A stretch of DNA of 64,000 nt from Anaeromyxobacter paludicola (GCF_023169965.1 NZ_AP025592.1:806001-870000), one strand, 5' to 3'; shown: positions 17,125 to 26,027, counted from the first letter of the stretch. Notes: generated by a model from the letters alone, not told the origin. Numbers and translations are program-made.

Positions 17125-17769
17125 CTAGGCGATGACGTTCACGAGCCGGAAGAGCAGCGAGAGGAGCAGGTCGGACGGGCCGGCGATGAGGCGCGGGCCG
17201 AGGAAGATGACGCCGATGAGCAGGAACGGCGAGAACGCCGCGAAGCGCTCCCAGCCGGGCCGCCACCGGTACGGCAGGAGCCCCTCGAGCACCCGGCTGC
17301 CGTCGAGCGGCGGGACCGGGATGAGGTTGAAGACCGCGAGCGTGACGTTGAGGCTCACGCACATCGAGAGGAGCGCCGCGCCCGGCGAGTGGCGCCCCAC
17401 GAGCTCGGGGGCGAAGCGCAGCCCGAGCGCCAGCAGGAGGAGGCAGACGAAGGCGAGGGCCACGTTGGCGAGCGGCCCGGCGCCGGCCGTCAGCATGGTC
17501 CCGGTGCTCACCTTGACGCTCCGGCGGAACCGCGACGGATCGATGGGCACCGGCTTCGCCCAGCCGAACGGGATCCCGAGCAACGGCAGCAGGATGGTGC
17601 CGAACAGGTCGATGTGCGCGAACGGGTTGAGCGTCAGCCGCCCCATGCGCTCCGCCGTGTCGTCGCCCAGCCTGGAGGCGCTCCAGGCGTGGGCGAACTC
17701 GTGGACGGTGAGCGACAGGATGAGGGGGACGAGCAGCATCGCCCCCTGGCGGAGTTGATCCAGATTCAA
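17125..17769 (-). CDS. Site-2 protease family (M50) membrane metalloprotease
   Basis: The 214-residue protein has five or six membrane helices and the zinc site HEFAH (His23, Glu24, His27). The partner motif NLIPVPPLDGSRVLEGLLP supplies the third ligand. It has no PDZ domain, so it belongs to the short YwhC-like group. Such proteases cut membrane-spanning substrates. It precedes trpS by 11 nt, a frequent neighbour pair that need not mean shared function. An anti-sigma factor elsewhere in the window (10785-11306) is a conceivable but untested substrate. Confidence 0.9.
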   Translation of the reverse strand: MNLDQLRQGAMLLVPLILSLTVHEFAHAWSASRLGDDTAERMGRLTLNPFAHIDLFGTILLPLLGIPFGWAKPVPIDPSRFRRSVKVSTGTMLTAGAGPLANVALAFVCLLLLALGLRFAPELVGRHSPGAALLSMCVSLNVTLAVFNLIPVPPLDGSRVLEGLLPYRWRPGWERFAAFSPFLLIGVIFLGPRLIAGPSDLLLSLLFRLVNVIA

Positions 17770-17892
17770 GCGTAAGCCTCGATAAGGGAAGGAGGTTCTT
17801 AGCAGCGCAGGGGCGCGGGGTCAACGCGCTCGGGCGCCTGCCTGGACCCCCGGTACGAGCTTGAATTTCAAGGAGATATCGCCCGATGCCGG

Positions 17893-18789
17893 TCAGGCGC
17901 GGGGGTGGGTCCGCGCGTACACGCGCTGGACCTGGCTGCGCTCCACGTGGGTGTAGATCTGCGTGGTCGAGATGTCGGCGTGGCCCAGCATCGCCTGCAC
18001 CGCGCGGAGGTCGGCGCCGCCGGCGAGGAGGTGGGTCGCGAAGCTGTGGCGCAGCTTGTGGGGAGAGATGCGCCGGGCGATGCCCGCCGCCCGCGCGTAC
18101 CGGTTCACGAGCTTGTAGAAGCCCTGCCGCGTCATCCGGGCGCCGCGGGGCGTGACGAAGAGATCCTTGCTCCGCCGGCCGTGCAGGAGCTTCTCGCGGG
18201 CGGCGGCCAGGTAGAGCTTCACCGCCTCCGCCGCGGGGGCGCCGAGCGGGACGATCCGCTCCTTCTTCCCCTTCCCGCGCGCGAGCAGCACCCGGGTCTC
18301 GAGGTTGACGTCGTTCACCCCGAGCCCGACGAGCTCCGAGACGCGCAGGCCGGTGGCGTAGAGCACCTCCAGCATGGCCCGGTCGCGGATCCCGGCGGCG
18401 GTCCGGAGCGGCGGCGCCTCCACGAGCCGCACCACCTCGTCGCGCGAGAGCACCACCGGCAGCCGCCGCTCCTTGCGCGGCGAGTCCACCTCCTCGGTCG
18501 GATCGACCTGCGAGATCCGCTCGGAGACGAGGAGCCGGTGCAGGCCCCGGATGGCGGAGAGCGCCCGGGCCTGGCTGCGCGGCGAGAGCCCCTTCGCGGT
18601 GAGCGCGGCGAGGTGGGCGGCGAGGTGGCGCCGGGTGACCGCGGCCCAGTCCGAGACCCCCTGCCCGTCCAGGTCGTCGAGGTAGCGGCGGAGGTCGCGG
18701 CCGTAGCCCTCGACGCTGTGCTCGGAGAGCCCCTTCTCCACCCGGACGTGGGCGAGGAAGAGGTCCAGGGCCGGGTCGAGCGCGCTCAT
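17893..18789 (-). CDS. xerD: Tyrosine recombinase XerD
   Basis: The 298-residue recombinase has an N-terminal SAM-like domain and a catalytic domain with the full set of active residues. These are Arg in TGLRVSELVGL, Lys in RGKGKKERIVPL, the HKLRHSFATHLL block, GHADISTTQIYTHV with its His, and the Tyr nucleophile. It resolves chromosome dimers at dif with XerC. The length fits XerD/XerC, and no phage genes surround it, so it is housekeeping rather than an integron or phage integrase. I chose ATG 18789 over a longer in-frame start. Confidence 0.9.
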   Translation of the reverse strand: MSALDPALDLFLAHVRVEKGLSEHSVEGYGRDLRRYLDDLDGQGVSDWAAVTRRHLAAHLAALTAKGLSPRSQARALSAIRGLHRLLVSERISQVDPTEEVDSPRKERRLPVVLSRDEVVRLVEAPPLRTAAGIRDRAMLEVLYATGLRVSELVGLGVNDVNLETRVLLARGKGKKERIVPLGAPAAEAVKLYLAAAREKLLHGRRSKDLFVTPRGARMTRQGFYKLVNRYARAAGIARRISPHKLRHSFATHLLAGGADLRAVQAMLGHADISTTQIYTHVERSQVQRVYARTHPRA

Positions 18790-18883
18790 CCCGCCGACGA
18801 TAGCGCGCCGGCCCATCTGGTCCAGTTCCAGGCGGCTGCCGGGAGGGGCCCCAGCGAAGCTGGGGAGGGCGCAGCCCCCTAGG

Positions 18884-19507
18884 TCAGGTCAGGAGGTCGG
18901 AGACGTCGCCCTTGCCCTCGCGCACGACCACCGGCTCAGGCCCGCAGAGGTCCACCACGGTGGACGGCTCGTTCGGCTGGTACCCGCCGTCGAGGATGAG
19001 GTCGAGCCCGTGGCCGAGCCGCTCCTTGATGTCGCGCGGGTCGATGAGCACCTCGCCGTCCGGCGCCGCCGCGGAGGTGGAGATGATCGGGTGCGCGAGC
19101 CCCTTCACCAGGGCGAGCGCGATGGGGCTGTCGGGGATGCGGATGCCCACCGTCTTCTGGCGGCGGAGCACGAGGTCCGGCACGAGCCGGGTCGCCGGGA
19201 GGATGAAGGTGTACGGGCCGGGCGCCTTGCGCCGCAGCACCCGGTACGCGGTGTTGTCCACGATGGCGTAGCGCGAGATCTCGGCCAGGTCGGCGCAGAT
19301 GAAGGAGAGCTCGTGCTCCTTCGGCATCTGCTTCAGCAGGTAGATCCGCTCGATGGCGCGCTTGTCGAAGAGGTCGCAGCCGAGCCCGTAGTAGGTGTCG
19401 GTCGGGAAGGCGACGAGGCCGCTCGAGGCGAGCACGGAGACGGCGCGCTCGACCGCGCGGGGCTGCGGATGCTGGGGGTCGATCTCGAGGATGGGCGCGG
19501 CAGCCAT
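18884..19507 (-). CDS. L-threonylcarbamoyladenylate synthase (Sua5/YrdC/YciO family)
   Basis: The 207-residue single-domain protein carries FPTDTYYGLGCDLF, the KQMPKEHELSFIC region and PGPYTFILPATR, then GIRIPDSPIALALV and ISTSAAAPDGEV. The family makes threonylcarbamoyl-AMP for t6A37 of ANN-decoding tRNAs. Its length fits YciO/YrdC-type proteins without the Sua5 C-terminal domain; YciO-type members have a less certain role. It begins the minus-strand run leading to xerD. A strong terminator upstream separates it from the KGG genes. Confidence 0.88.
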   Translation of the reverse strand: MAAAPILEIDPQHPQPRAVERAVSVLASSGLVAFPTDTYYGLGCDLFDKRAIERIYLLKQMPKEHELSFICADLAEISRYAIVDNTAYRVLRRKAPGPYTFILPATRLVPDLVLRRQKTVGIRIPDSPIALALVKGLAHPIISTSAAAPDGEVLIDPRDIKERLGHGLDLILDGGYQPNEPSTVVDLCGPEPVVVREGKGDVSDLLT

Positions 19508-19538
19508 GGCGCGGTTTTCTACCAGACTTCCGGCCCGC

Positions 19539-19574
19539 CGGAAACGAAACGCCCGCCCGGGGACCGGGCGGGCG
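19539..19574 (-). terminator. Rho-independent terminator after the KGG genes
   Basis: A perfect 11-bp stem (CGCCCGCCCGG / CCGGGCGGGCG, arms 19550-19560 and 19564-19574) has a 3-nt loop. On the minus strand it is followed by the T-rich stretch TTTCGTTTCC. It ends transcription from the gene at 19611-19817 before the sua5-type gene. Confidence 0.75.
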
Positions 19575-19610
19575 CCGTTCGCTCGCGCGCGGCGAGTCCC
19601 GCGCGGCGGC

Positions 19611-19817
19611 TCAGGTCCGGGTCTTGCCCCGGTTGATGAGCTCCCGCACCTTCTGGCCGCCCTTGCGGCCGATCTCCTCGTAGAAGGCGTGCCCGCGCTC
19701 GTCTCGCACGGTGATGCCGCCCTTCCGCCCCGCCTCCGCCACCGTCATCGCGCGGCGCGGCGCCGCTCCGTCCAGCTCCGGTTGGGACCCGCCCACCTTC
19801 CCGTCTTCCATCGCCAT
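19611..19817 (-). CDS. KGG-motif stress protein, single repeat (YciG/Con-10 type)
   Basis: This 68-residue hydrophilic protein contains AEAGRKGGITVRDERGHAFYEEIGRKGGQKV, the KGG unit of YciG/Con-10 stress proteins. It is also close to the 20-residue motif of plant group 1 LEA proteins. It lacks Cys and hydrophobic stretches and is probably disordered until it binds partners or dries. ATG 19817 follows GGGGGGAAGC. It is a short paralog of the tandem-repeat gene just upstream, with which it shares the SEAGRKGG start and KGG-KVRELI end. Confidence 0.85.
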   Translation of the reverse strand: MAMEDGKVGGSQPELDGAAPRRAMTVAEAGRKGGITVRDERGHAFYEEIGRKGGQKVRELINRGKTRT

Positions 19818-19884
19818 GCTTCCCCCCTTCCCAAACCGGGCTTCGGCCGATCACCGGCGCGAGCCGGCGCCCGGCCTCCACCGG

Positions 19885-20268
19885 TCACTTCTCGTGATCC
19901 GTCACGGCCGTCTCCTCGGCGCCGGCCTTGCCTTTCTCGATCAGCTCGCGGACCTTGTGTCCGCCCTTCCGACCGATCTCCTCGTAGAAGGGCGTGCCGC
20001 GCTCGGCCTTGATGGTCTCGCCGCCCTTCTTGCCGATCTCCTCGTAGAAGCGGGGCCCGCGCTCGGCCTTGACCGTGTCGCCGCCCTTCTTCCCGATCTC
20101 CTCGTAGAACTTCCGGCCGCGCTCGGCCTTGACCGTCTCGCCGCCCTTCTTCCCGATCTCCTCGTAGAACTTCCGGCCGCGCGTCTCGCGCACCCGGACG
20201 CCGCCCTTGCGTCCCGCCTCCGACACGGTCATCGCGCCCTTGTTGCCGCCCTTCTTCTCCTCAGCCAT
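19885..20268 (-). CDS. KGG tandem-repeat stress protein, four 20-residue units
   Basis: The 127-residue protein is built from near-identical 20-residue units, KKGGETVKAERGRKFYEEIG and variants. They are flanked by the entry MTVSEAGRKGG and the exit RKGGHKVRELIEKGK. The units match the KGG/Con-10 family and resemble group 1 LEA hydrophilin repeats, so a desiccation or stress role is likely. ATG 20268 follows GGGAG and overlaps the last codons of an ATP-grasp ligase gene by 8 nt, so the two are translationally coupled. That linkage is unusual for a stress protein and raises the question of whether the ligase modifies the repeats. Confidence 0.88.
   Translation of the reverse strand: MAEEKKGGNKGAMTVSEAGRKGGVRVRETRGRKFYEEIGKKGGETVKAERGRKFYEEIGKKGGDTVKAERGPRFYEEIGKKGGETIKAERGTPFYEEIGRKGGHKVRELIEKGKAGAEETAVTDHEK
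19981..20190. repeat. 60-bp tandem repeat inside the KGG gene
   Basis: Units beginning CTCGTAGAA recur at 19981, 20041, 20101 and 20161 with a period of exactly 60 bp (20 codons). The last two share an unbroken run of more than 15 bases. The repeat is coding, and copy number may vary between strains by slippage or recombination. Confidence 0.85.
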
Positions 20269-21247
20269 GTGTCGCTCCCGTCTCTTGCAGCTTCGACTTG
20301 ACGCCGCGCCGGAGCCGGCACGTGGCCCTCGCGAGCACGTGATCGGCGATCCGCTCCGCCATGTCCTGCCCGGTGGCCTCGAGGATGCCGCGCCAGCTCG
20401 GGTTTCCGTTCACTTCGAGGACGGTCATGCCTTCCCCGCCGTCCGCCAGGTCCACTCCGGCATAGTCGAGCCCGAGCGCCGCCGCCGCGCTCTCGGCGAC
20501 CGCGCGCACCTCGCCCGCGGCCTCGTAGGCGCGGACGCGCGCCCCCTGCGCCACGTTGGTGCGCCACTCCCCCGGAGGCGCGACCCGCTCCATGGCTCCC
20601 ACCACCGCGCCCCCCACCACGAAGAGCCTGAGGTCGGTCCCGCCGGTCGGCACGAACTCCTGGAGGTACACCGCCCCGTCGCGGGCGAGCCGCTCCCGGA
20701 GCGCCTCGCGCCCGGCGGCGTCGTCGCGGACCCGCAGCAGCCCCTCGCCGAGCGATCCGGTGACGGGCTTCAGCACCGCGTCGCCCAGGGCCTCGAGGGC
20801 GGCGTCGGCCTCCTCCGGCCGCTGCGCCACCGCCGCGCGGGGGGTCGGCAGCCCCGCCCGAGCGAGCAGGCAGGTCGTGCGGAACTTGTCCTGGGCAGCC
20901 AGGAGCGCGTCGATGGCGTTCACCACCACCGCCCCGGACTCCTCGAGGGCGCGGTAGATCTCGAACTGCACGTCGGGGTCCCCGGCCCGGCCGAGGCCCC
21001 GCACGAGGACGAAGGCGTCGAAGCGCCCGGCCGGCTCGCCTCCTGCTCGCACGTCGACACCTTCCTCCACGAAGGCCGAGAGGCTCGCGGGGTCCACGGC
21101 GCTGGCGGCCCCGCGCCGGCCGAGCGCCTCCAGGAGCCGCTGGCTGTGCCAGTCCTCCTCCGGCCAGGCCGTCACCACGCCGAACCGGCAACGTTCACCG
21201 CGTCCCAAAAGCCTGCTCCCCTTCCCCTTCCCCGACCGCCTGGGCAT
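20261..21247 (-). CDS. RimK-like ATP-grasp ligase
   Basis: The 328-residue protein has an N-terminal pre-ATP-grasp region (FGVVTAWPEEDWHSQRLLEAL) and an ATP-grasp fold. The fold shows LLAAQDKFRTTCLLARAGLPTPR, VLKPVTGSLGEGLLRV, YLQEFVPTGGTDLRLFVVGG and the metal-binding end VLEVNGNPSW. It is closest by eye to RimK/MptN ligases, which add Glu or similar amino acids to a protein or cofactor. The start (ATG 21247) has no clear ribosome binding site and may lie further in. The stop overlaps the KGG-repeat gene by 8 nt. The natural acceptor is unknown. Confidence 0.85.
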   Translation of the reverse strand: MPRRSGKGKGSRLLGRGERCRFGVVTAWPEEDWHSQRLLEALGRRGAASAVDPASLSAFVEEGVDVRAGGEPAGRFDAFVLVRGLGRAGDPDVQFEIYRALEESGAVVVNAIDALLAAQDKFRTTCLLARAGLPTPRAAVAQRPEEADAALEALGDAVLKPVTGSLGEGLLRVRDDAAGREALRERLARDGAVYLQEFVPTGGTDLRLFVVGGAVVGAMERVAPPGEWRTNVAQGARVRAYEAAGEVRAVAESAAAALGLDYAGVDLADGGEGMTVLEVNGNPSWRGILEATGQDMAERIADHVLARATCRLRRGVKSKLQETGATHG

Positions 21248-21389
21248 AACGCTGGGCACGGTGTTCCGGCCGGACAAGGGAGCGGTTTTGCCCAAGCTCA
21301 GGCGACCGGCCCCCTCCCGAGCGCGGGGGAGGCCACGCCTGGGGCGAGAGCAGCCCCGTGAGAGCGCTGCGCCGGAGGGAGCCCGGCCG

Positions 21390-24158
21390 TCAGCTTCGCG
21401 CGGCGAGCGCCGCCTGGACGGCCTCGACGACCCGGCGGGCGTGCTCCGGCTCGAGGTGGCCGCCGCCCGGCGCGCGGACGTAGAAGGCGTCGGCGGCGCG
21501 GTGGCCCTCGGTGGTGATGCGGGCGAGGTCCACCGAGAGCCCGAGCTCGAAGAAGGCGCGGGAGAGCCGCCAGAGGAGCCCGACCCGGTCCGCGGTGAAC
21601 ACGTCGATGACGGTCCGGTCGCGGGCGCTGTCGTCGTCGATGACGACCTTCGTCGGCACGCTCGGCAGCGGCTTCTCCAGCAGGCCCGACGCGCGGAGGC
21701 GGCGGGCGAGGAGGGCCTCGAGCGACTCCTGGCCCGAGAGCACGCGGCGCAGGTCGGCGCGCGCGGCGCGCCACCGGGCCGGGTCGAGGGCGCCCTCCTC
21801 CGGCCCGCGCACCTCGAAGTAGTCGAGCGCGCGGCCGGAGAGCCAGCCCAGCGCCGGCGCGTCCGGCGTCGTCGAGTAGACCTCGGCGTGCTGGATGTCG
21901 ATCCGGTGGGCGGCGAGCACCCCGGCGACGAGCGACAGGAGCCCGGGCCGGTCCGGCGCGGTCAGCGTCAGCTCGGAGTAGCCGAGCTGCGGGTGGTGGC
22001 GCATCGCGGCGGCGAACGGGAGCGCGCGGCTCCGCCGCAGGAGGCGCAGGTGGGTGGGCGCCTGGCGCGGCTCCACGGTGACGAAGTAGCGCGCCGGCAT
22101 GGCGGCGAGGAAGCGCGTCCGCTCCCGCTCGGTGGCGCGGGCCTGGAGCGCCTGCGCCACCCGCGCCCGGCCGGAGGACTCCGCCGCCCCGGGGTCGGCG
22201 CGCCGCCGCCCCTCGCCGGCCGCCAGCGCGGCGCTCGCCTTCTCGTACAGCTCGCGCAGGAGCCGGGCCTTCCACTCGGTCCAGGTGCGCGGGCCCACCG
22301 TGGCGATGTCGGCGTAGGTGAGGAGGTACAGCTTGTCGAGCCGGTCGGTCGAGCCGCACTCGGCGGCGAAGGAGTGGATGAGCTCCGGGTCGGAGAGGTC
22401 GCGCCGCTGCGAGATCGCGGCCATGCGCAGGTGCTTCGCGACGAGCCACTCCACGTCGGCGGCGTCGGCGGGGTCGATCCCGAGCCGCACGCAGGCCTGG
22501 GCGGCGATCTCTGCCCCGCGGGCGGCGTGGTCGGCGCCGCCGCCCTTGCCGATGTCGTGGAAGAGCGTGCCGAGGTAGAGCGAGAGCGGCCGCTCGAGCC
22601 GCTGCATGAGCGGGGCGAGCGACTCCTCCTTCACGTCGCCGGCGCGCAGCGCGAGCAGCCGCCGGACGGCGAAGAGGCTGTGAACGTCCACGGTGTACAC
22701 GTGGTAGACGTCGATCTGGCGCCGGGCGGTGATGCGCGCGAACTCGGGCACCAGCCTGGGCAGCACGCCGAGCTGGTGCATCACCGAGAGGAACCGGCCG
22801 CGGGTGCCGGGGCGCAGCATCGCCGAGAGGAGCTCCTGGTTGAGCTCCGGGTCGTCCGCCGCCTCGGGCGGGAGCTCGGCGGCCACCGACGCGGCCTGGT
22901 CGCGGGCGTACGGGTAGAGCTCGAGCCCCTCGCGGTCGGCGGTGGTGAAGAGGCGCAGGAGCGCCGCCGGGGACTTCTGGAGCACGTCGCTGCTCGCGAC
23001 GGTGAGCCGGCCGCGGAAGACCTTGAACTCGCCGCCCGGCAGCGCCCACTCCGCGCTCGGCGGGCCGGCGCGCCGCTCGGCGCCGGTGAGCGTGGCCGGC
23101 GCCGGCACCTGCCGCCAGCCGGTGGAGTTGGCCGGCTCGAGCGCCCGGTCCACGATGGCGTCGCAGGCCACGCGGATGGTCTTCGCGGCGAGGTAGTAGT
23201 GCCGCATGAACTCCTCGACCGCCGGCTTGCCGTCGGGCTCGACGTACCCCATGAACCGCGCCACCTGCGGCTGGACGTCGAAGGTGAGCTGGTCGCTCTT
23301 GCGGCCCGCGAGGTAGTGGAGCTCGTTGCGGACGCGCCAGATGTAGTCGCGGGCCCGCCGCATCTCCCGGATCTCGCGCTCCGGGAGGAGCGCCCGGGCG
23401 AGCAGCTCGGTGACGCCCGCCACCTTGAAGCGGACGCGCGCCACCCAGAGCGCCGACTGGAGATCCCGCAGCCCGCCCTCCGACTGCTTCACGTTGGGCT
23501 CGAGCAGGTAGAGCGAGTCGCCGAACTTCTCGCGCCGCTCCCGCATCTCGGCGAGCTTGTCGGTGACGAAGCCCTCGGCCCGCGCCTGGGAGAGCCCGTG
23601 GAGCTGCTCGCGCTCGAGCTCGCGGTAGAGCGCCCGGTCCCCCGCGAGCCAGCGCAGGTCGAGGAGCGCCGTGCGGGCGGTGTGGTCCTCGGCGGCGAGC
23701 GACTCGCAGCTCGCGAGATCGCGGACGCCGTAGCCCACCTCGAGCCGGAGGTCCCAGAGCGAGTAGAGGAACTTCTCGCTGGCGGCCTTGGCGAAGGCGT
23801 CGGGCGCGCCGCGGCCGTGGAGCACGAGGAGGTCGAGGTCGCTGTACGGCGCGAGCTCGCGCCGGCCGTAGCCGCCGAGGGCGACGAGCGAGAGCGGGCT
23901 CGGGGGCGCGGCGCGGGCGCCCTCCTCGAGGGCCCGCTCCCAGAGGTGGGTGACGAGCCCGTCCATGGCGGTGCTCTGGAGGCGGACCACGGTGTGGCCG
24001 CTCGCGCCGGCGCGGTGGGCGCCCTCGAGGAAGGCGCGCAGGGCGGCGAGGTCGGCCTTGGCGTCCCCGGTCAGGGCGGGGATCCGGGCCGAGTAGGTCT
24101 CGAGCTCGTACGGGGCGGCGGCGGGGAGCGCGGGAGCGGAGGGGGCGAGCTCGGGCAT
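21390..24158 (-). CDS. glnD: [Protein-PII] uridylyltransferase / uridylyl-removing enzyme
   Basis: The 922-residue bifunctional nitrogen sensor has a nucleotidyltransferase domain (GGYGRRELAPYSDLDLLVL, about 95-113). A helical linker, an HD domain (TLFHDIGKGGGADHAARGAEIA) that removes UMP, and two C-terminal ACT domains that bind glutamine complete it (YSELTLTAPDRPGLLSLVAGV and KVVIDDDSARDRTVIDVF). The length is normal. It uridylylates PII proteins when glutamine is low. ATG 24158 is chosen over a longer frame. No PII gene is adjacent. Confidence 0.95.
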   Translation of the reverse strand: MPELAPSAPALPAAAPYELETYSARIPALTGDAKADLAALRAFLEGAHRAGASGHTVVRLQSTAMDGLVTHLWERALEEGARAAPPSPLSLVALGGYGRRELAPYSDLDLLVLHGRGAPDAFAKAASEKFLYSLWDLRLEVGYGVRDLASCESLAAEDHTARTALLDLRWLAGDRALYRELEREQLHGLSQARAEGFVTDKLAEMRERREKFGDSLYLLEPNVKQSEGGLRDLQSALWVARVRFKVAGVTELLARALLPEREIREMRRARDYIWRVRNELHYLAGRKSDQLTFDVQPQVARFMGYVEPDGKPAVEEFMRHYYLAAKTIRVACDAIVDRALEPANSTGWRQVPAPATLTGAERRAGPPSAEWALPGGEFKVFRGRLTVASSDVLQKSPAALLRLFTTADREGLELYPYARDQAASVAAELPPEAADDPELNQELLSAMLRPGTRGRFLSVMHQLGVLPRLVPEFARITARRQIDVYHVYTVDVHSLFAVRRLLALRAGDVKEESLAPLMQRLERPLSLYLGTLFHDIGKGGGADHAARGAEIAAQACVRLGIDPADAADVEWLVAKHLRMAAISQRRDLSDPELIHSFAAECGSTDRLDKLYLLTYADIATVGPRTWTEWKARLLRELYEKASAALAAGEGRRRADPGAAESSGRARVAQALQARATERERTRFLAAMPARYFVTVEPRQAPTHLRLLRRSRALPFAAAMRHHPQLGYSELTLTAPDRPGLLSLVAGVLAAHRIDIQHAEVYSTTPDAPALGWLSGRALDYFEVRGPEEGALDPARWRAARADLRRVLSGQESLEALLARRLRASGLLEKPLPSVPTKVVIDDDSARDRTVIDVFTADRVGLLWRLSRAFFELGLSVDLARITTEGHRAADAFYVRAPGGGHLEPEHARRVVEAVQAALAARS

Positions 24159-24261
24159 CCGTCGAAGTATACCGGCCGGGGGGTGGCGCGTGCCGCACCT
24201 TCGGCGCCGGGCGCGCGCCACGCTCGTCGCGGCGGCGGGGCGGCCGCCCTGGCCGGTGCGC

Positions 24262-25884
24262 TCAGCGCGCGGCGGCGACCCGGTCGTCCCGGCCGGTGTA
24301 GGAGACCACGGCGCGGGAGATGGCCTGGGCCACCTCGTCCTGGTAGCGCGCGCTCTGGAGCCGCTGCTCCTCCACCTTGTTCGAGATGAAGGCCGTCTCG
24401 ACCAGCACCGCCGGCATGCGGGCGCCGACGAGGACGTAGAAGAGCGCGCTCTTCACGCCGAGGTCGCGGACGTCGCCCACCCGCGCGCGCACGCCGGCGC
24501 AGACCTCGCGCTGGACGAGCCGGGCGAGCTTGCGCGAGGCGCCGGCGCTCACCTTGGCGTCGAGGTCGGCGAGGATGCGCCGCACCGCGAGGTCCTCCCC
24601 GACCTCCTGCTCCTCCGGGAAGGCCCCGTTCTCGCGGGCGGCGAGCCGGTTGGCGTAGCGGTCGTCGGAGACGTTCAGGACCCAGCTCTCCACGCCGGCC
24701 CGGTCCCGCCGCGGGTGGGCGTTGGCGTGGACGGAGACGAAGAGGTCGCCCTTGGCCCCGTTGGCGATGGCCGTCCGCTCGGCCAGGGAGACGAAGCGAT
24801 CGTCGCTGCGGGTGAGCACCACCTGGAAGCTGGCGGCGCGCAGCTTGCGCGCGAGCCGCTCCGCGATCTGGAGGGTGACGTCCTTCTCGCGGACGCCGCG
24901 CGGCCCGATGGCGCCGGTGTCGTGCCCGCCGTGCCCGGCGTCCACGATGATCCGTCGGACCGGGCGGGCGTCGCCCTCCCCCTCCCCGTCGGACGGGGCG
25001 GGGCCGGGGCGCGCGCCGGCGACGCGCTCCGGCGGCTCGGCCGGCGCGCGCGCCGGGGCCGTCACCCCGGCCACCTTGGGCGCGGGCGGCGGGGCGGGCG
25101 CGGTGGGCGCGACGGGAGTAGCGGCGTCGGCGGGCCGGGGCGCGAAGGGGCTGGGCTCGGCGCGCGGCGCCGGCGTGGGGAGCGCCAGCGCCGCGCCGGT
25201 CCGGCCCGGCGCCAGCGGCGTGCGCACCTGGGCCGGCGCCGGGGCGCCGATCACCTCGCGCACCGCCTGCTCCAGCACCGGATCCTCGTCCTCGTCGTCC
25301 TCGTCGGACGGCTCCGGCCGGGCGGCGCGCGGGGGCGGCGGGGGTCCGATGAAGGGCGCGCGGGGGCGAGCGGCGCGGGCCACCGCCGGCGCGGGCGAGG
25401 GCTCGTCCCTGCCCGCCTCGCGCCGGATGGCGGCGGCGAAGGCGGCGGCCTCGGTCGAGCCCGCCTTGCGGGCGCGGGCCGCGAGCCGGAGGGCCTGATC
25501 GCGGTCGGCCTCCACGGCCGAGAAGCGGTACAGCGCGTAGCGGGCGTGGGCCGCCTCGAGCAGCGCGACCGGCGCGTCCCGGCCGACCGCGGCCCGCTCG
25601 AGCGACGCGATGGCCTTCTCCCAGTGGTGGCGATAGCGGCGGCGCGCCGGGTCGCGCTTGATCTGCGACAATTGATCGAGCGCCCGACGAAGTGCCGGTC
25701 CGGGGCGCGGCGCCTTGTCCACACGTCCAATCGCGGCAACCGGCGCGGGGGCGGCATGGGCGCGGCCCGGCTTCGCCGCGGCCGCGGCGGGCGCCGCGCT
25801 TTTCCCTGTGCCCCTGGGGTTGGAGCGCTGGGGGGCCGCCGCGAGCAGGAGCGCGGCGGCGAGCGCACAGGAGAGGCCGGACAT
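24262..25884 (-). CDS. N-acetylmuramoyl-L-alanine amidase (Amidase_3) with long N-terminal region
   Basis: The 540-residue exported protein starts with a signal-peptide-like helix (about 1-19). Next come a helical repeat-like region (about 55-170) and a Pro/Ala linker with an acidic run (SDEDDEDEDP). The C-terminal amidase_3 domain (about 325-540) shows VDAGHGGHDTGAIGPRG, the Glu and His zinc ligands, VSVHANAH and VETAFISN. It cuts the amide between MurNAc and the stem peptide, usually for daughter-cell separation. ATG 25884 fits the signal peptide. The long linker resembles periplasmic amidases that need an activator. Confidence 0.9.
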   Translation of the reverse strand: MSGLSCALAAALLLAAAPQRSNPRGTGKSAAPAAAAAKPGRAHAAPAPVAAIGRVDKAPRPGPALRRALDQLSQIKRDPARRRYRHHWEKAIASLERAAVGRDAPVALLEAAHARYALYRFSAVEADRDQALRLAARARKAGSTEAAAFAAAIRREAGRDEPSPAPAVARAARPRAPFIGPPPPPRAARPEPSDEDDEDEDPVLEQAVREVIGAPAPAQVRTPLAPGRTGAALALPTPAPRAEPSPFAPRPADAATPVAPTAPAPPPAPKVAGVTAPARAPAEPPERVAGARPGPAPSDGEGEGDARPVRRIIVDAGHGGHDTGAIGPRGVREKDVTLQIAERLARKLRAASFQVVLTRSDDRFVSLAERTAIANGAKGDLFVSVHANAHPRRDRAGVESWVLNVSDDRYANRLAARENGAFPEEQEVGEDLAVRRILADLDAKVSAGASRKLARLVQREVCAGVRARVGDVRDLGVKSALFYVLVGARMPAVLVETAFISNKVEEQRLQSARYQDEVAQAISRAVVSYTGRDDRVAAAR

Positions 25885-26027
25885 TGCCCGGCACTGTCCC
25901 GCCGGCCGATATCGCCGTCCAGTTTTTGGCCGGCGCCACGCCCTCGAAAAAAACTCTCGACCTGACTTCGAAGGGTGTAACTTGCGCCGACCGGCGGGAT
26001 GATCCGCCATTCTCGAAGGAGTAACAC

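Noticed and set aside
17893-18789. Phage integrase or integron recombinase
   Set aside because: Sequence, length and housekeeping neighbours fit XerD, with no attachment site or phage genes.
19981-20190. Regular 60-bp repeats taken as a CRISPR-like array
   Set aside because: There are no unique spacers between copies and the repeats are an in-frame protein repeat; no cas genes are nearby.
20229-24389. Very long Arg/Ala-rich frames antisense to or offset from glnD and the ATP-grasp gene
   Set aside because: They arise from GC3 bias; the GlnD and ATP-grasp frames have clear conserved motifs.
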